A stretch of 64,000 nt of DNA from JADHUC01 sp964623055. Lineage in GTDB: Bacteria; Planctomycetota; Planctomycetia; Pirellulales; Pirellulaceae. The DNA lies in the NCBI GenBank assembly GCA_964623055.1, contig CAZURK010000048.1, positions 3,171-67,170 of the forward strand, given 5' to 3'. The notes under the pieces are model-generated. The model was not told where the DNA came from and made no database searches. It was given only the letters and a program-made list of their open reading frames with translations. Position numbers and translations under genes: made by a program. Positions 36,201 through 42,277 of this stretch are shown in pieces. Numbering within the stretch: position 1 is the stretch's first letter; the number at the start of each line of letters is the position of its first letter.

Positions 36201-36538
36201 CGATCGCCGTCCAACGTACCCACAGATACGGTACCATACATGCCGCGGGAACGTATGGCTCTCCGCATGTCGTCGCAAGAATCTGCCTCCGTGCACAAAC
36301 AATGGACCTGGAAAGCACCTTGCTTGGCCAACCCCAGTGCCAAATCCGCGTCGGTACTGCCGACAACCGCGCAGAAGCCGCCAGACGCACCGCTCGAACG
36401 CACCATGTGCGACGCCGTCTCCAATGATTTTGAGTTCGCTTTGTCATTGTTGTGCGCGACAGCGTTCGACTGAGCGCAGATCAAAACTGACACCAGCAAC
36501 ACGTAAACAAAACGGCGATTTGTCGCGATCACGTGCAT
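33245..36538 (-). CDS. Secreted fusion of a methyltransferase-like domain and a PQQ-type beta-propeller
   Basis: A 1097-residue protein. The start is ATG 36538; the longer frame to 36592 is only translated repeat and overlaps the neighbour. A signal peptide (FVYVLLVSVLICAQSNAVA) is followed by residues about 45-185 that resemble a SAM-methyltransferase Rossmann domain (GGFCAVVGSTDADLALGLA, LPYTDNLINIVVVDSYP, EVVRVLVPLGTAF). Residues about 190-650 and 700-1097 are PQQ/BamB-type propeller blades (FNGVLLWKVPIRRW, ASGEKVWDSENTYR, EDGNKLWEFAAGGRIDSPPT). The two propeller halves are separated by a repeat-derived linker at about 660-695. Propellers of this type often hold proteins or PQQ; with no dehydrogenase residues visible, the function is unknown. 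Confidence 0.75.
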   Translation of the reverse strand: MHVIATNRRFVYVLLVSVLICAQSNAVAHNNDKANSKSLETASHMVRSSGASGGFCAVVGSTDADLALGLAKQGAFQVHCLCTEADSCDDMRRAIRSRGMYGTVSVGTLDGDRLPYTDNLINIVVVDSYPNLRKKGLSLEEVVRVLVPLGTAFIGTSDDAGSNEWLQELTTQLRSLGIDKVSIDQVGGRWVRVEKPWPSDIDEWTHYLHGADGNPVARDRVVGPPERYQWICEPMWLRSHETDSSLSTVVTSRGRLFYIMDEAPISLAGDHSLPDKWFLVARDAFNGVLLWKVPIRRWGWREWKHSWFTCRPGDFPLDIRKRIVAVGDKVYVTLGYSAPVCELDAKSGAILKTYAGTEHAGEILYVDGKLILPLLREDRIRMVAVDAASGEKVWDSENTYRGSTVDYVRWRSAYGSVKPPKTNPAANAATDGNVVALIDGPEIVCLDFRTGAETWRAVFPTEQADLTAGNIQSNGILWNGTMIVSDGMVVHASPNKLAAFAADSGEMLWSQPKKYIGHLWYEWKDVFVIDGLVWTWSAELEEGFFNIGRARKQRELWPRTVNGYDIRTGELKKEVPLGPIFKTHHHHRCYRNKATPRYILASRRGTEFVDLVEGKHTVHNWVRGTCHVGMMPANGLQYVPPHPCQCYIEEKLSGFLALAPRDESSEVGGQRSERLVKGPAFAAISGQQSAVSDEDWPAFRHDSMRTGSVNTEVPDDMVQLWRTTIGTRVSSPIIVAGRVFASLVNEHHVVCLDQEDGNKLWEFAAGGRIDSPPTYFEGTVIFGSADGWVYCLRATDGQLVWCFHAAPEDRLIGAFGQLESAWPVHGGVLVQNGTAYFAAGRSSQLDGGIYLYGVDAATGELHHQAKLEGPDYIIDSSGQKLVREADAEDSYDENFKLPMGSLPDILAGDGSNIYMRSVAFDAELNRARGEPALETGSGFLEDSYFKRMPWKFGGEYARLIAHDTRSVYYVRMFDSLRGLDPTVFFTPSNKGYLLFAKNVKGNRSTWSERIPVRIRAMVLATGRLFVAGPPDVVDRQDPLGAFEGRKGGVLSVIDSASGEKLAEHRLPSPPVFNGAAAATGRVYIVDEKGSITCFGKK
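34461..34551. repeat. Low-complexity repeat tracts inside the propeller gene
   Basis: Two short degenerate tandem tracts lie in the coding frame: CTGACCGCTGATTGCTGACC-type words at about 34461-34494 and GACCTCTGACCTCCGACCTC words at about 34521-34551. They translate on the minus strand to Ser/Gly/Gln-rich linkers (ISGQQSAVS and SSEVGGQRSE) between the two propeller halves. Confidence 0.65.
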
Positions 36539-36546
36539 TATTCCTT

Positions 36547-36602
36547 TGTCATTCGTCATTTGGATTTCTTTCGTCATTAGGTACTTCGTCATTCGTCATT
36601 TC
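36547..36602. repeat. CGTCATT repeat tract spanning a gene end and the next gene's leader
   Basis: The heptamer CGTCATT, or TGTCATT for the first unit, recurs about five times in about 55 bases, with ATTTGGATTTC-type spacers. On the minus strand it is read as the last residues (NDE-NDE-NDE) of the HEAT-LamG protein, whose stop codon at 36549 lies inside it. It also forms the leader of the propeller gene. Confidence 0.75.
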
Positions 36603-38012
36603 ACCGATTTCCTCTTCGCTCAACGCGGCCCGATATATCTTCACTTCGTCGATGGTCCCTTCGAAATTGTCGATGATCTCTGCGGGGCTGTTCGATACGT
36701 CGTATCCGATTTCCATACCTTGCCCGCAGTTGCCAGGTATGTAGCCTGGGATCTTCGTGGTGGCGGCGAGCTTTCCGTTCACGTACAACTCGATGCAATC
36801 CTCGTTTACCACTCCGGCCAAGTGTACCCACGATCCGACAACGTCTTCGGTTCCTGCAGCAATGTATGCCGGACCTTCTTGCATTCGATGAATTCCAAAC
36901 TTGGCGACGCCATCCTTGATGTACAACGAGTAGCCGCAGAACGCTCCGCCTCGGGCAATGACAACGCCGTTCTTCGCATTCGATTTCGCCCACGCCATCA
37001 CGGTAAACGGCTTGCCGCCTATCGGCAGGCCCGCCGGTTGTCCGAATTCGATGTACTTGCCCTTGGTGAATTGCAGTCCCACGCCGACCTTGCCTTCCAC
37101 GGGTGTGCAACCCAGTATCTTTCCGTCGTTGCCACGGCCCGTAACATCTTTCGCGACTTCGGTGTTTCGATCGTCGAAACTCCACCAGGCCGCAAGATGC
37201 TTGCTGGGCGACATCTCGATCAGCGCATTCTCCGCCGCCTCACGCACCGCCGCGTCTTGCTCCCGCGCAGCCAATTCCTCCAACGGCTTCTTCACGCGTT
37301 TGTCCCCCGTCTTGAGCAACCCCCGCACAGCACAACAGCGAACGCCGGAATCGCTGTCCTCTAAAGCAGTGATCAAGGGATCAATCACATCGGCGCCCCC
37401 GAGGGTACTCAACGCGTGAACGCCGCGTTTCCGCGTCCGTGCATCCGCGTTCTCGAGCAACGCCGCAAGGCGATTGCAGATCTGCGCGTACTCCAGGCTC
37501 CCGAGCAGCCAAAGGATTTGAGTTACGTCAGCGTTGTCTTCATTCAGCGCTGCCACAAGCGAATCCGCGATCTTCGGATCGCGGATTTCGCGCAAAGCCC
37601 AGGCAGCTTGGTCTCTGACGCACCATTCTGGGTCGCCTAGTGCCTTGAGGAGCGCAGGGGCGGCCCGTGCGTCCTTGATCTCGCCAAGAGCATAGGCGGC
37701 GTACATCCGGACGTTGGTATCGCGGTCCGAAAGCGCTTCGAGCAGCGACGTCGCGGCCCGCGCGTCCTTGATGAAACCCAAAGCCTTGGCGGCCTCTCGC
37801 CGCACGCCGTTTCCCGAGTCATCCAGCGCCTCGATCAGCGCTGGTACCGCAAGCTTGTCTCCGATGTTGCCGAGTGATATGGCGGCACGTTCGCGAACCG
37901 CAGGCACACTCGATTGCAGATCACGAACGTACTCTTCCGTCGGCGTCTGAGCGAAGCAGACGCAGGGGAGCCAAGAGCAAACCATAATCGAAGTACAAAT
38001 CACAATTCTCAT
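36549..38012 (-). CDS. Secreted HEAT-repeat protein with LamG domain
   Basis: A 487-residue protein from ATG 38012; signal peptide VICTSIMVCSWLPCVCFAQ. Residues about 25-260 are about seven HEAT/PBS-lyase-type helical repeats of the form VPALIEALDDSGNGVRREAA, KALGFIKDARAATSLLEALS, YALGEIKDARAAPALLKALG. Residues about 270-475 are a LamG/concanavalin-like domain (HLAAWWSFDDRNTEVAKDVT, YIEFGQPAGLPIGGKPFTVM, CIELYVNGKLAATTKIPGY). HEAT repeats usually bind proteins; LamG modules bind glycans or proteins. No catalytic site is seen. The last 13 residues come from a repeat tract, so the natural end was probably near GEM. It lies between GH127 and the propeller gene, all on the minus strand, and may be co-transcribed. 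Confidence 0.85.
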   Translation of the reverse strand: MRIVICTSIMVCSWLPCVCFAQTPTEEYVRDLQSSVPAVRERAAISLGNIGDKLAVPALIEALDDSGNGVRREAAKALGFIKDARAATSLLEALSDRDTNVRMYAAYALGEIKDARAAPALLKALGDPEWCVRDQAAWALREIRDPKIADSLVAALNEDNADVTQILWLLGSLEYAQICNRLAALLENADARTRKRGVHALSTLGGADVIDPLITALEDSDSGVRCCAVRGLLKTGDKRVKKPLEELAAREQDAAVREAAENALIEMSPSKHLAAWWSFDDRNTEVAKDVTGRGNDGKILGCTPVEGKVGVGLQFTKGKYIEFGQPAGLPIGGKPFTVMAWAKSNAKNGVVIARGGAFCGYSLYIKDGVAKFGIHRMQEGPAYIAAGTEDVVGSWVHLAGVVNEDCIELYVNGKLAATTKIPGYIPGNCGQGMEIGYDVSNSPAEIIDNFEGTIDEVKIYRAALSEEEIGEMTNDEVPNDERNPNDE

Positions 38013-38035
38013 GGTTGTCAGACCTTTTCTGATGG

Positions 38036-40543
38036 CTATTCCTTGAACTCCACCTGGATCTCGTGGACTCCCATACAATAGCCGACCTGTGGCAAAATTC
38101 GAATGCTAACGGCGTCACAACGCAGAGGGGCTTTGGGGCGTACCGTATTGAACTGGTCCCTTTCCAACCCAAAGGAATCGCCAACGCGCCTCTTCATCCG
38201 CGTCCAATCGCCGTCGCCGACCCCGTAATCCACCCACCATCCACGCGGGAGCCTGACTTTGCCGCTCTCTGGATTCTCGTACCAGTAGATCGCAATGCTC
38301 CCGACATTCCTTGTCTTGTCAAACTCGACAATGATGTTCTGGCCCCTGTTGTTGAATGGCAGACTGGTCCAGCGCGGTTGTTCCTGGTCGGCTGATTTCT
38401 TCGGAATCTTGCCGTCGACGACCGCGGCGACTGTATCGGCTTCATGCGTGTGCGTGGCCTGAACCTTGCCGTAGTCCGCCGTGGCCAGTTGGTTGCTGAC
38501 CATATACTTGCGTGCCAGCGGTTCGTTACGTGGCAGCCAAACGATCATCGACTGCTCGCCGCGATTGTTCCAGGCGTAATAGGGGATCATTTTGACGGTT
38601 GCCTCTTTGATGGAATCGCCAGCAGCTTCCATCGTGGGTACTGAGACTCGAACTACCCCCTGCAATAGGCCTTCTGTGATGACTTCGGTTTGAATACCAG
38701 ACCCGTCGGCAGGTTCGGGAATGAAGAAGCGTTGTACGACGTCGGCTCGTTCGCCCGTCTTCTCGGATGCTGGGTTGTCGGCCTGCTCCGCGCAGTAAAC
38801 CAACGGCCCTCGAGTGATGGCGATGCGGTCGCGATTGGCTTCGACCTGGCCAATCGCCGTGTTGTAGCGGACGGGCATAGGGATATCGAGTTCAACCGTG
38901 TCGCCCGGCTTCCAGGTTCGGACGATGGTCGCGAGTCCCTTGGTCAACGTTACGTCCAGCAATTGACCGTTGACCTTCAGCGTCCACTTGGGCTTGAGAT
39001 TGTCGACGAAGTGATAGAGTTTGCCGGGTACAAACTGCTCGCGGGCCCACGTGGGAATTCGTAGCTTTAGGGCAAACTGCTGTTCCTCCGACGGATTGAT
39101 CGTCAAGACGACCTTTCCGTCAAAGGGATAATTCGACTTCTGCTCGATCGCCACATCGCCACCGGCCAAAGGGATTTCTGTTCGACTGCTGCCGTAAAGG
39201 CCCAGGTAGATTTCATTGTCGGTGTGGGCGTACATGTAACCGGAAACCTGCGGAATCAAGCGGGCCAGGTTTGACGGACAGCAGGCACAGCCGAACCACT
39301 CGGCCCGACCGCCCGAGCCGTGGTTGAATTTCCGGACTCCGTCGGTTTCCAGGACGTTGACGTAGAAGAAGCTGTCGCCAGCCATTCCCATGCCTGCCAG
39401 CGAGTTGTTCAGCAGAGCCACTTCGGCCACGTCGAAGTACTTCGCGTCCTTGTGCAACAGATACATGCGGAAGTTGAAGAACACGTTCGCCACCGCCGCA
39501 CAGGTCTCGTTGTACGTGGTCCGGTTCGGCAGGTCGTAGGCCGGGCCAAAGCCCTCGATCCCGTGCGTGGCTCCCAGTCCACCGATGATGTGCATCTTGG
39601 TGTCAACAGTGTCGTGCCAGATCTTCTCGGCCGCCTGGGCATACGACATGTCTCCGGTCAACGCGCTGACATCAGCCATACCCGCGTACAGATAGCCCGC
39701 ACGCACGGCGTGGCCGACGGCTTTGGTCTGCTCAACCACAGGCTTGTGCTGTTGAGCGTAAGACGGCGACATGACGCCTTCGCCTTCCGGTCGATAAGTC
39801 ACACCTCGGATGTCCAGGAACCGCTTCGCCATATCCAGATAGAGGCGTTTGCCCGTGACTCGGTAGAGTTTGCAGAGGGCCAGTTCCAGTTCTTGATGTC
39901 CCGGCGCCTGCATCACCGGTTTGCCGTTGTTGTAGTTCGGATCGCCCTCGAAAAACACCTTGTTGAAATGCTGGGCGCTCTTCTCGGCGACCATCAGCCA
40001 TTTGTATTCTCCCGTAGCTTTGTAATAGGCAATCGCGCCTTCGTACATGTGGCCCAGGTTGTACAGTTCGTGGCTGTGGACGACCCATGAATAGGGCGTC
40101 TCGCCCATGACGCGCGGATTGGCGACTCCGCAAATGTGTGACACGTACAGGTAACCGTCGTCCTTTTGTGCATCTGCGATGATGTCGATGATCTCGTCCA
40201 TCTGCTTCTCAAGCGCCGGATCGGGCTTGATCATCAACAGATACGCAGCCCCTTCCATCACCTTGTACAGATCCGACGAGATGAAGCGGTGAGTGAACGG
40301 CAATTCGCCACCTCGCCCGTGCAAGAAATTGCCGCAGCGGCGCAGGTTCTCGACCGCCGGTTCGGTTTGCTTCAGAGCGTGTGGCACGGTCGATTCGGCC
40401 TGCAGTCTGAGCCTGGGCAACCAGAAGTTGTCCTTCAAAGTGACTTTCTCGAAAGACATCGGCGAGAGTGGGTAATCATGCTTCTCGGCTGCCGTCGATA
40501 CGCCTACAAAATACAACAACGCCACTACCACAGTCTTTCGCAT
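38036..40543 (-). CDS. Secreted GH127 (DUF1680) glycoside hydrolase, beta-L-arabinofuranosidase type
   Basis: An 835-residue protein. ATG 40543 begins a signal peptide (KTVVVALLYFVGVSTAA); the longer frame adds no plausible leader. An (alpha/alpha)6 barrel follows (LTLKDNFWLPRLRL-like start, VMEGAAYLLMIKPD, QHKPVVEQTKAVGHAVRAGY). The zinc-thiolate site of the family is present: Glu and Cys of TYNETCAAV near residue 343 and the adjacent Cys pair of FGCACCPSN near 419, matching the spacing in characterised bifidobacterial HypBA1, where a Zn-bound Cys is the nucleophile. A beta-sandwich follows, then about 95 C-terminal residues like a discoidin/F5-8 domain (VGSIAIYWYENPESG, MGVHEIQVEF). It should release arabinose from plant or algal glycans outside the cytoplasm. 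Confidence 0.9.
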   Translation of the reverse strand: MRKTVVVALLYFVGVSTAAEKHDYPLSPMSFEKVTLKDNFWLPRLRLQAESTVPHALKQTEPAVENLRRCGNFLHGRGGELPFTHRFISSDLYKVMEGAAYLLMIKPDPALEKQMDEIIDIIADAQKDDGYLYVSHICGVANPRVMGETPYSWVVHSHELYNLGHMYEGAIAYYKATGEYKWLMVAEKSAQHFNKVFFEGDPNYNNGKPVMQAPGHQELELALCKLYRVTGKRLYLDMAKRFLDIRGVTYRPEGEGVMSPSYAQQHKPVVEQTKAVGHAVRAGYLYAGMADVSALTGDMSYAQAAEKIWHDTVDTKMHIIGGLGATHGIEGFGPAYDLPNRTTYNETCAAVANVFFNFRMYLLHKDAKYFDVAEVALLNNSLAGMGMAGDSFFYVNVLETDGVRKFNHGSGGRAEWFGCACCPSNLARLIPQVSGYMYAHTDNEIYLGLYGSSRTEIPLAGGDVAIEQKSNYPFDGKVVLTINPSEEQQFALKLRIPTWAREQFVPGKLYHFVDNLKPKWTLKVNGQLLDVTLTKGLATIVRTWKPGDTVELDIPMPVRYNTAIGQVEANRDRIAITRGPLVYCAEQADNPASEKTGERADVVQRFFIPEPADGSGIQTEVITEGLLQGVVRVSVPTMEAAGDSIKEATVKMIPYYAWNNRGEQSMIVWLPRNEPLARKYMVSNQLATADYGKVQATHTHEADTVAAVVDGKIPKKSADQEQPRWTSLPFNNRGQNIIVEFDKTRNVGSIAIYWYENPESGKVRLPRGWWVDYGVGDGDWTRMKRRVGDSFGLERDQFNTVRPKAPLRCDAVSIRILPQVGYCMGVHEIQVEFKE

Positions 40544-40740
40544 GACCGTACCTTTCTGATTGCTGCGCGATCCGCCGTTGAATTGCCCGACGAAACCAGT
40601 ATCGTAGCAGTTCACAGGCACGGCTGTTAATGCTGGCGAACGCCTGATTCGGGAGAATTGGCTGGCAGGGTCCGAGGAGGGATGTTGGAACTCAAAGGGC
40701 AAATGGATCAGTCCCGTCACCCCGCTGCTCGCGGGGAACG

Positions 40741-40858
40741 ATGTTCAAAACCAGATCGCGTTCCCGAAAGACACGCTTTCCCCACCCCTCGCCGCCGGAG
40801 GCGGCGAGGGGTGGAGCGGAAAAGTCCGCTCTCTGAGGACGTGTCTAGTTTTGAACAT
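40741..40858. repeat. Nested palindrome, possible small mobile element
   Basis: Outer arms ATGTTCAAAAC (40741-40751) and GTTTTGAACAT (40848-40858) enclose a perfect 14-base hairpin CCACCCCTCGCCGC / GCGGCGAGGGGTGG (40782-40795 and 40801-40814). AGACACG-like words lie near both ends. No coding capacity. It sits in the divergent gap between the GH127 and M28 genes. Confidence 0.6.
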
Positions 40859-40962
40859 GGCTCCGCGGGGACAAGCCCCAGCGGTGGCCGAAAATCACGC
40901 GGATTGATAATGCCAAACGTGAGTTTTTTGCTGTTTGAGTTAGAAGAGAGAATACAGCGACC

Positions 40963-42036
40963 ATGAAACCTGGCGAGGTCTCTGCCGGCAAACGGCCGGC
41001 CAAACGGAAACGGAGAAGGCGACCATTGCTCTGGGGATTATGCGCGGCCATCGTCCTGCTTGTTGTGATTGCCACCGTGGGATGGTGGACCATGATTCGA
41101 ATGCCGGGCGAGAGCTATCACGGCGAGCTGCCAGCGGCGGACGATGACCTCACATCGCTCGCCGAGGAGCTTCGTCGGGACGTGGAGCATCTGTCGGTCA
41201 AGATCGGCGAACGGAACGTATACAACCGACCGGAGGCACTGCAGCAGGCTGCCGACTACATTGCCGCCCAATTCGTCGCGGCAGAATACGAAGTGCGGCG
41301 GCAGGAGTACCGAGTCTCCGATTGCGACTGCCACAACCTGGAGGTCGAAATCCGCGGCACGAGAGAACCGGAGAACATCGTCGTCATCGGAGCCCACTAT
41401 GACACCGTGCACGGTGTGCCTGGGGCGAACGACAATACCAGCGGTGCTGCAGCAGTGCTTGTTTTGGCTCGCAGGTACTCAGGACGTAAGACCAACCGAA
41501 CACTCCGCTTCGTAGCGTTCGTGAACGAGGAGCCGCCCTACTTCCAAACGCGCAAGATGGGCTCATGGGTCTACGCACGAGAGTGCCGACAGCAGGGCGA
41601 TAACGTGGTGGCGATGCTGAGTCTGGAGACCATTGGCTACTACAGCGATCGTCCAGGGTCGCAGCAATATCCCGCGCCGTTTGGATTGCTGTATCCGTCC
41701 GAGGGCAATTTCATCGCGATCGTGGGTAACACAGGTTCACGCGATTTGGTCGGCCAGGTTGTTGCCACATTCCGCAGGAGCGAAAAGTTCCCCTGCGAAG
41801 GTGGCGCTCTGCCGAACGCCATACCCGGTATCGGGTTTTCGGACCACTGGTCGTTCTGGCAGGAAGGGTATCCGGCGGCGATGGTGACCGATACGGCCAT
41901 GTTCCGATATCCGTACTACCACGATCCGGAAGACACCATCGACAAGATCGACTTCGACCGCACAGCCCGAGTTGTCCGCGGCCTCGTTCATGTCATCGCC
42001 GATTTGGTAGGTGCTGAATCGGCTGATGAAAGTTGA
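40963..42036 (+). CDS. M28-family metallopeptidase, membrane-anchored
   Basis: A 357-residue protein with a basic N-terminus (KRPAKRKRRRRP) and one membrane segment (LLWGLCAAIVLLVVIATVG), so it is anchored with the catalytic domain outside. The M28 two-zinc site is complete: VVIGAHYDTVHGVPGANDNT (His and bridging Asp), RFVAFVNEEPPYF (Glu-Glu), LSLETIGYYS, GFSDHWSFWQEGYPA and YYHDPEDTIDKIDF (late His). Family members are aminopeptidases or glutaminyl-peptide cyclotransferase relatives. The domain is near the usual length. It stands alone downstream of a nested palindrome, transcribed opposite to GH127. Confidence 0.9.
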   Translation: MKPGEVSAGKRPAKRKRRRRPLLWGLCAAIVLLVVIATVGWWTMIRMPGESYHGELPAADDDLTSLAEELRRDVEHLSVKIGERNVYNRPEALQQAADYIAAQFVAAEYEVRRQEYRVSDCDCHNLEVEIRGTREPENIVVIGAHYDTVHGVPGANDNTSGAAAVLVLARRYSGRKTNRTLRFVAFVNEEPPYFQTRKMGSWVYARECRQQGDNVVAMLSLETIGYYSDRPGSQQYPAPFGLLYPSEGNFIAIVGNTGSRDLVGQVVATFRRSEKFPCEGGALPNAIPGIGFSDHWSFWQEGYPAAMVTDTAMFRYPYYHDPEDTIDKIDFDRTARVVRGLVHVIADLVGAESADES

Positions 42037-42151
42037 AACGCCGTCGATGCCGATTCTAGGGCCGCCAATGGTCATTCCTGAGAAGGAATGACAGCGTCAG
42101 TGAAACCAAATCCACTCGATCGCGGTATGGTCTCTTGAGGGGCTGTTGAAG

Positions 42152-42232
42152 GTAGGTCCCGCTTGCCGAGCGGGACCTCAGAATCCCGAGGTTCATCACC
42201 ACCTCCAGTCCCGCGCGGCAAGCGGGACCTAC
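42152..42232. repeat. REP-like inverted repeat
   Basis: Perfect 17-base arms GTAGGTCCCGCTTGCCG (42152-42168) and its reverse complement (42216-42232), 47 bases apart; the left arm also forms a smaller hairpin with GCGGGAC. It lies in the leader of the FG-GAP gene and is read through by that gene's overlong upstream frame. Confidence 0.75.
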
Positions 42233-42277
42233 GTGTTACTTTCAACGGCGACTTTTCCAGCCAGAGAGACAGACCGA

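Noticed and set aside
40658..40966. Small plus-strand frame of 102 codons before the M28 gene
   Set aside because: It consists of the nested palindrome read as Arg/Ser-rich peptide; no ribosome-binding site or homology.
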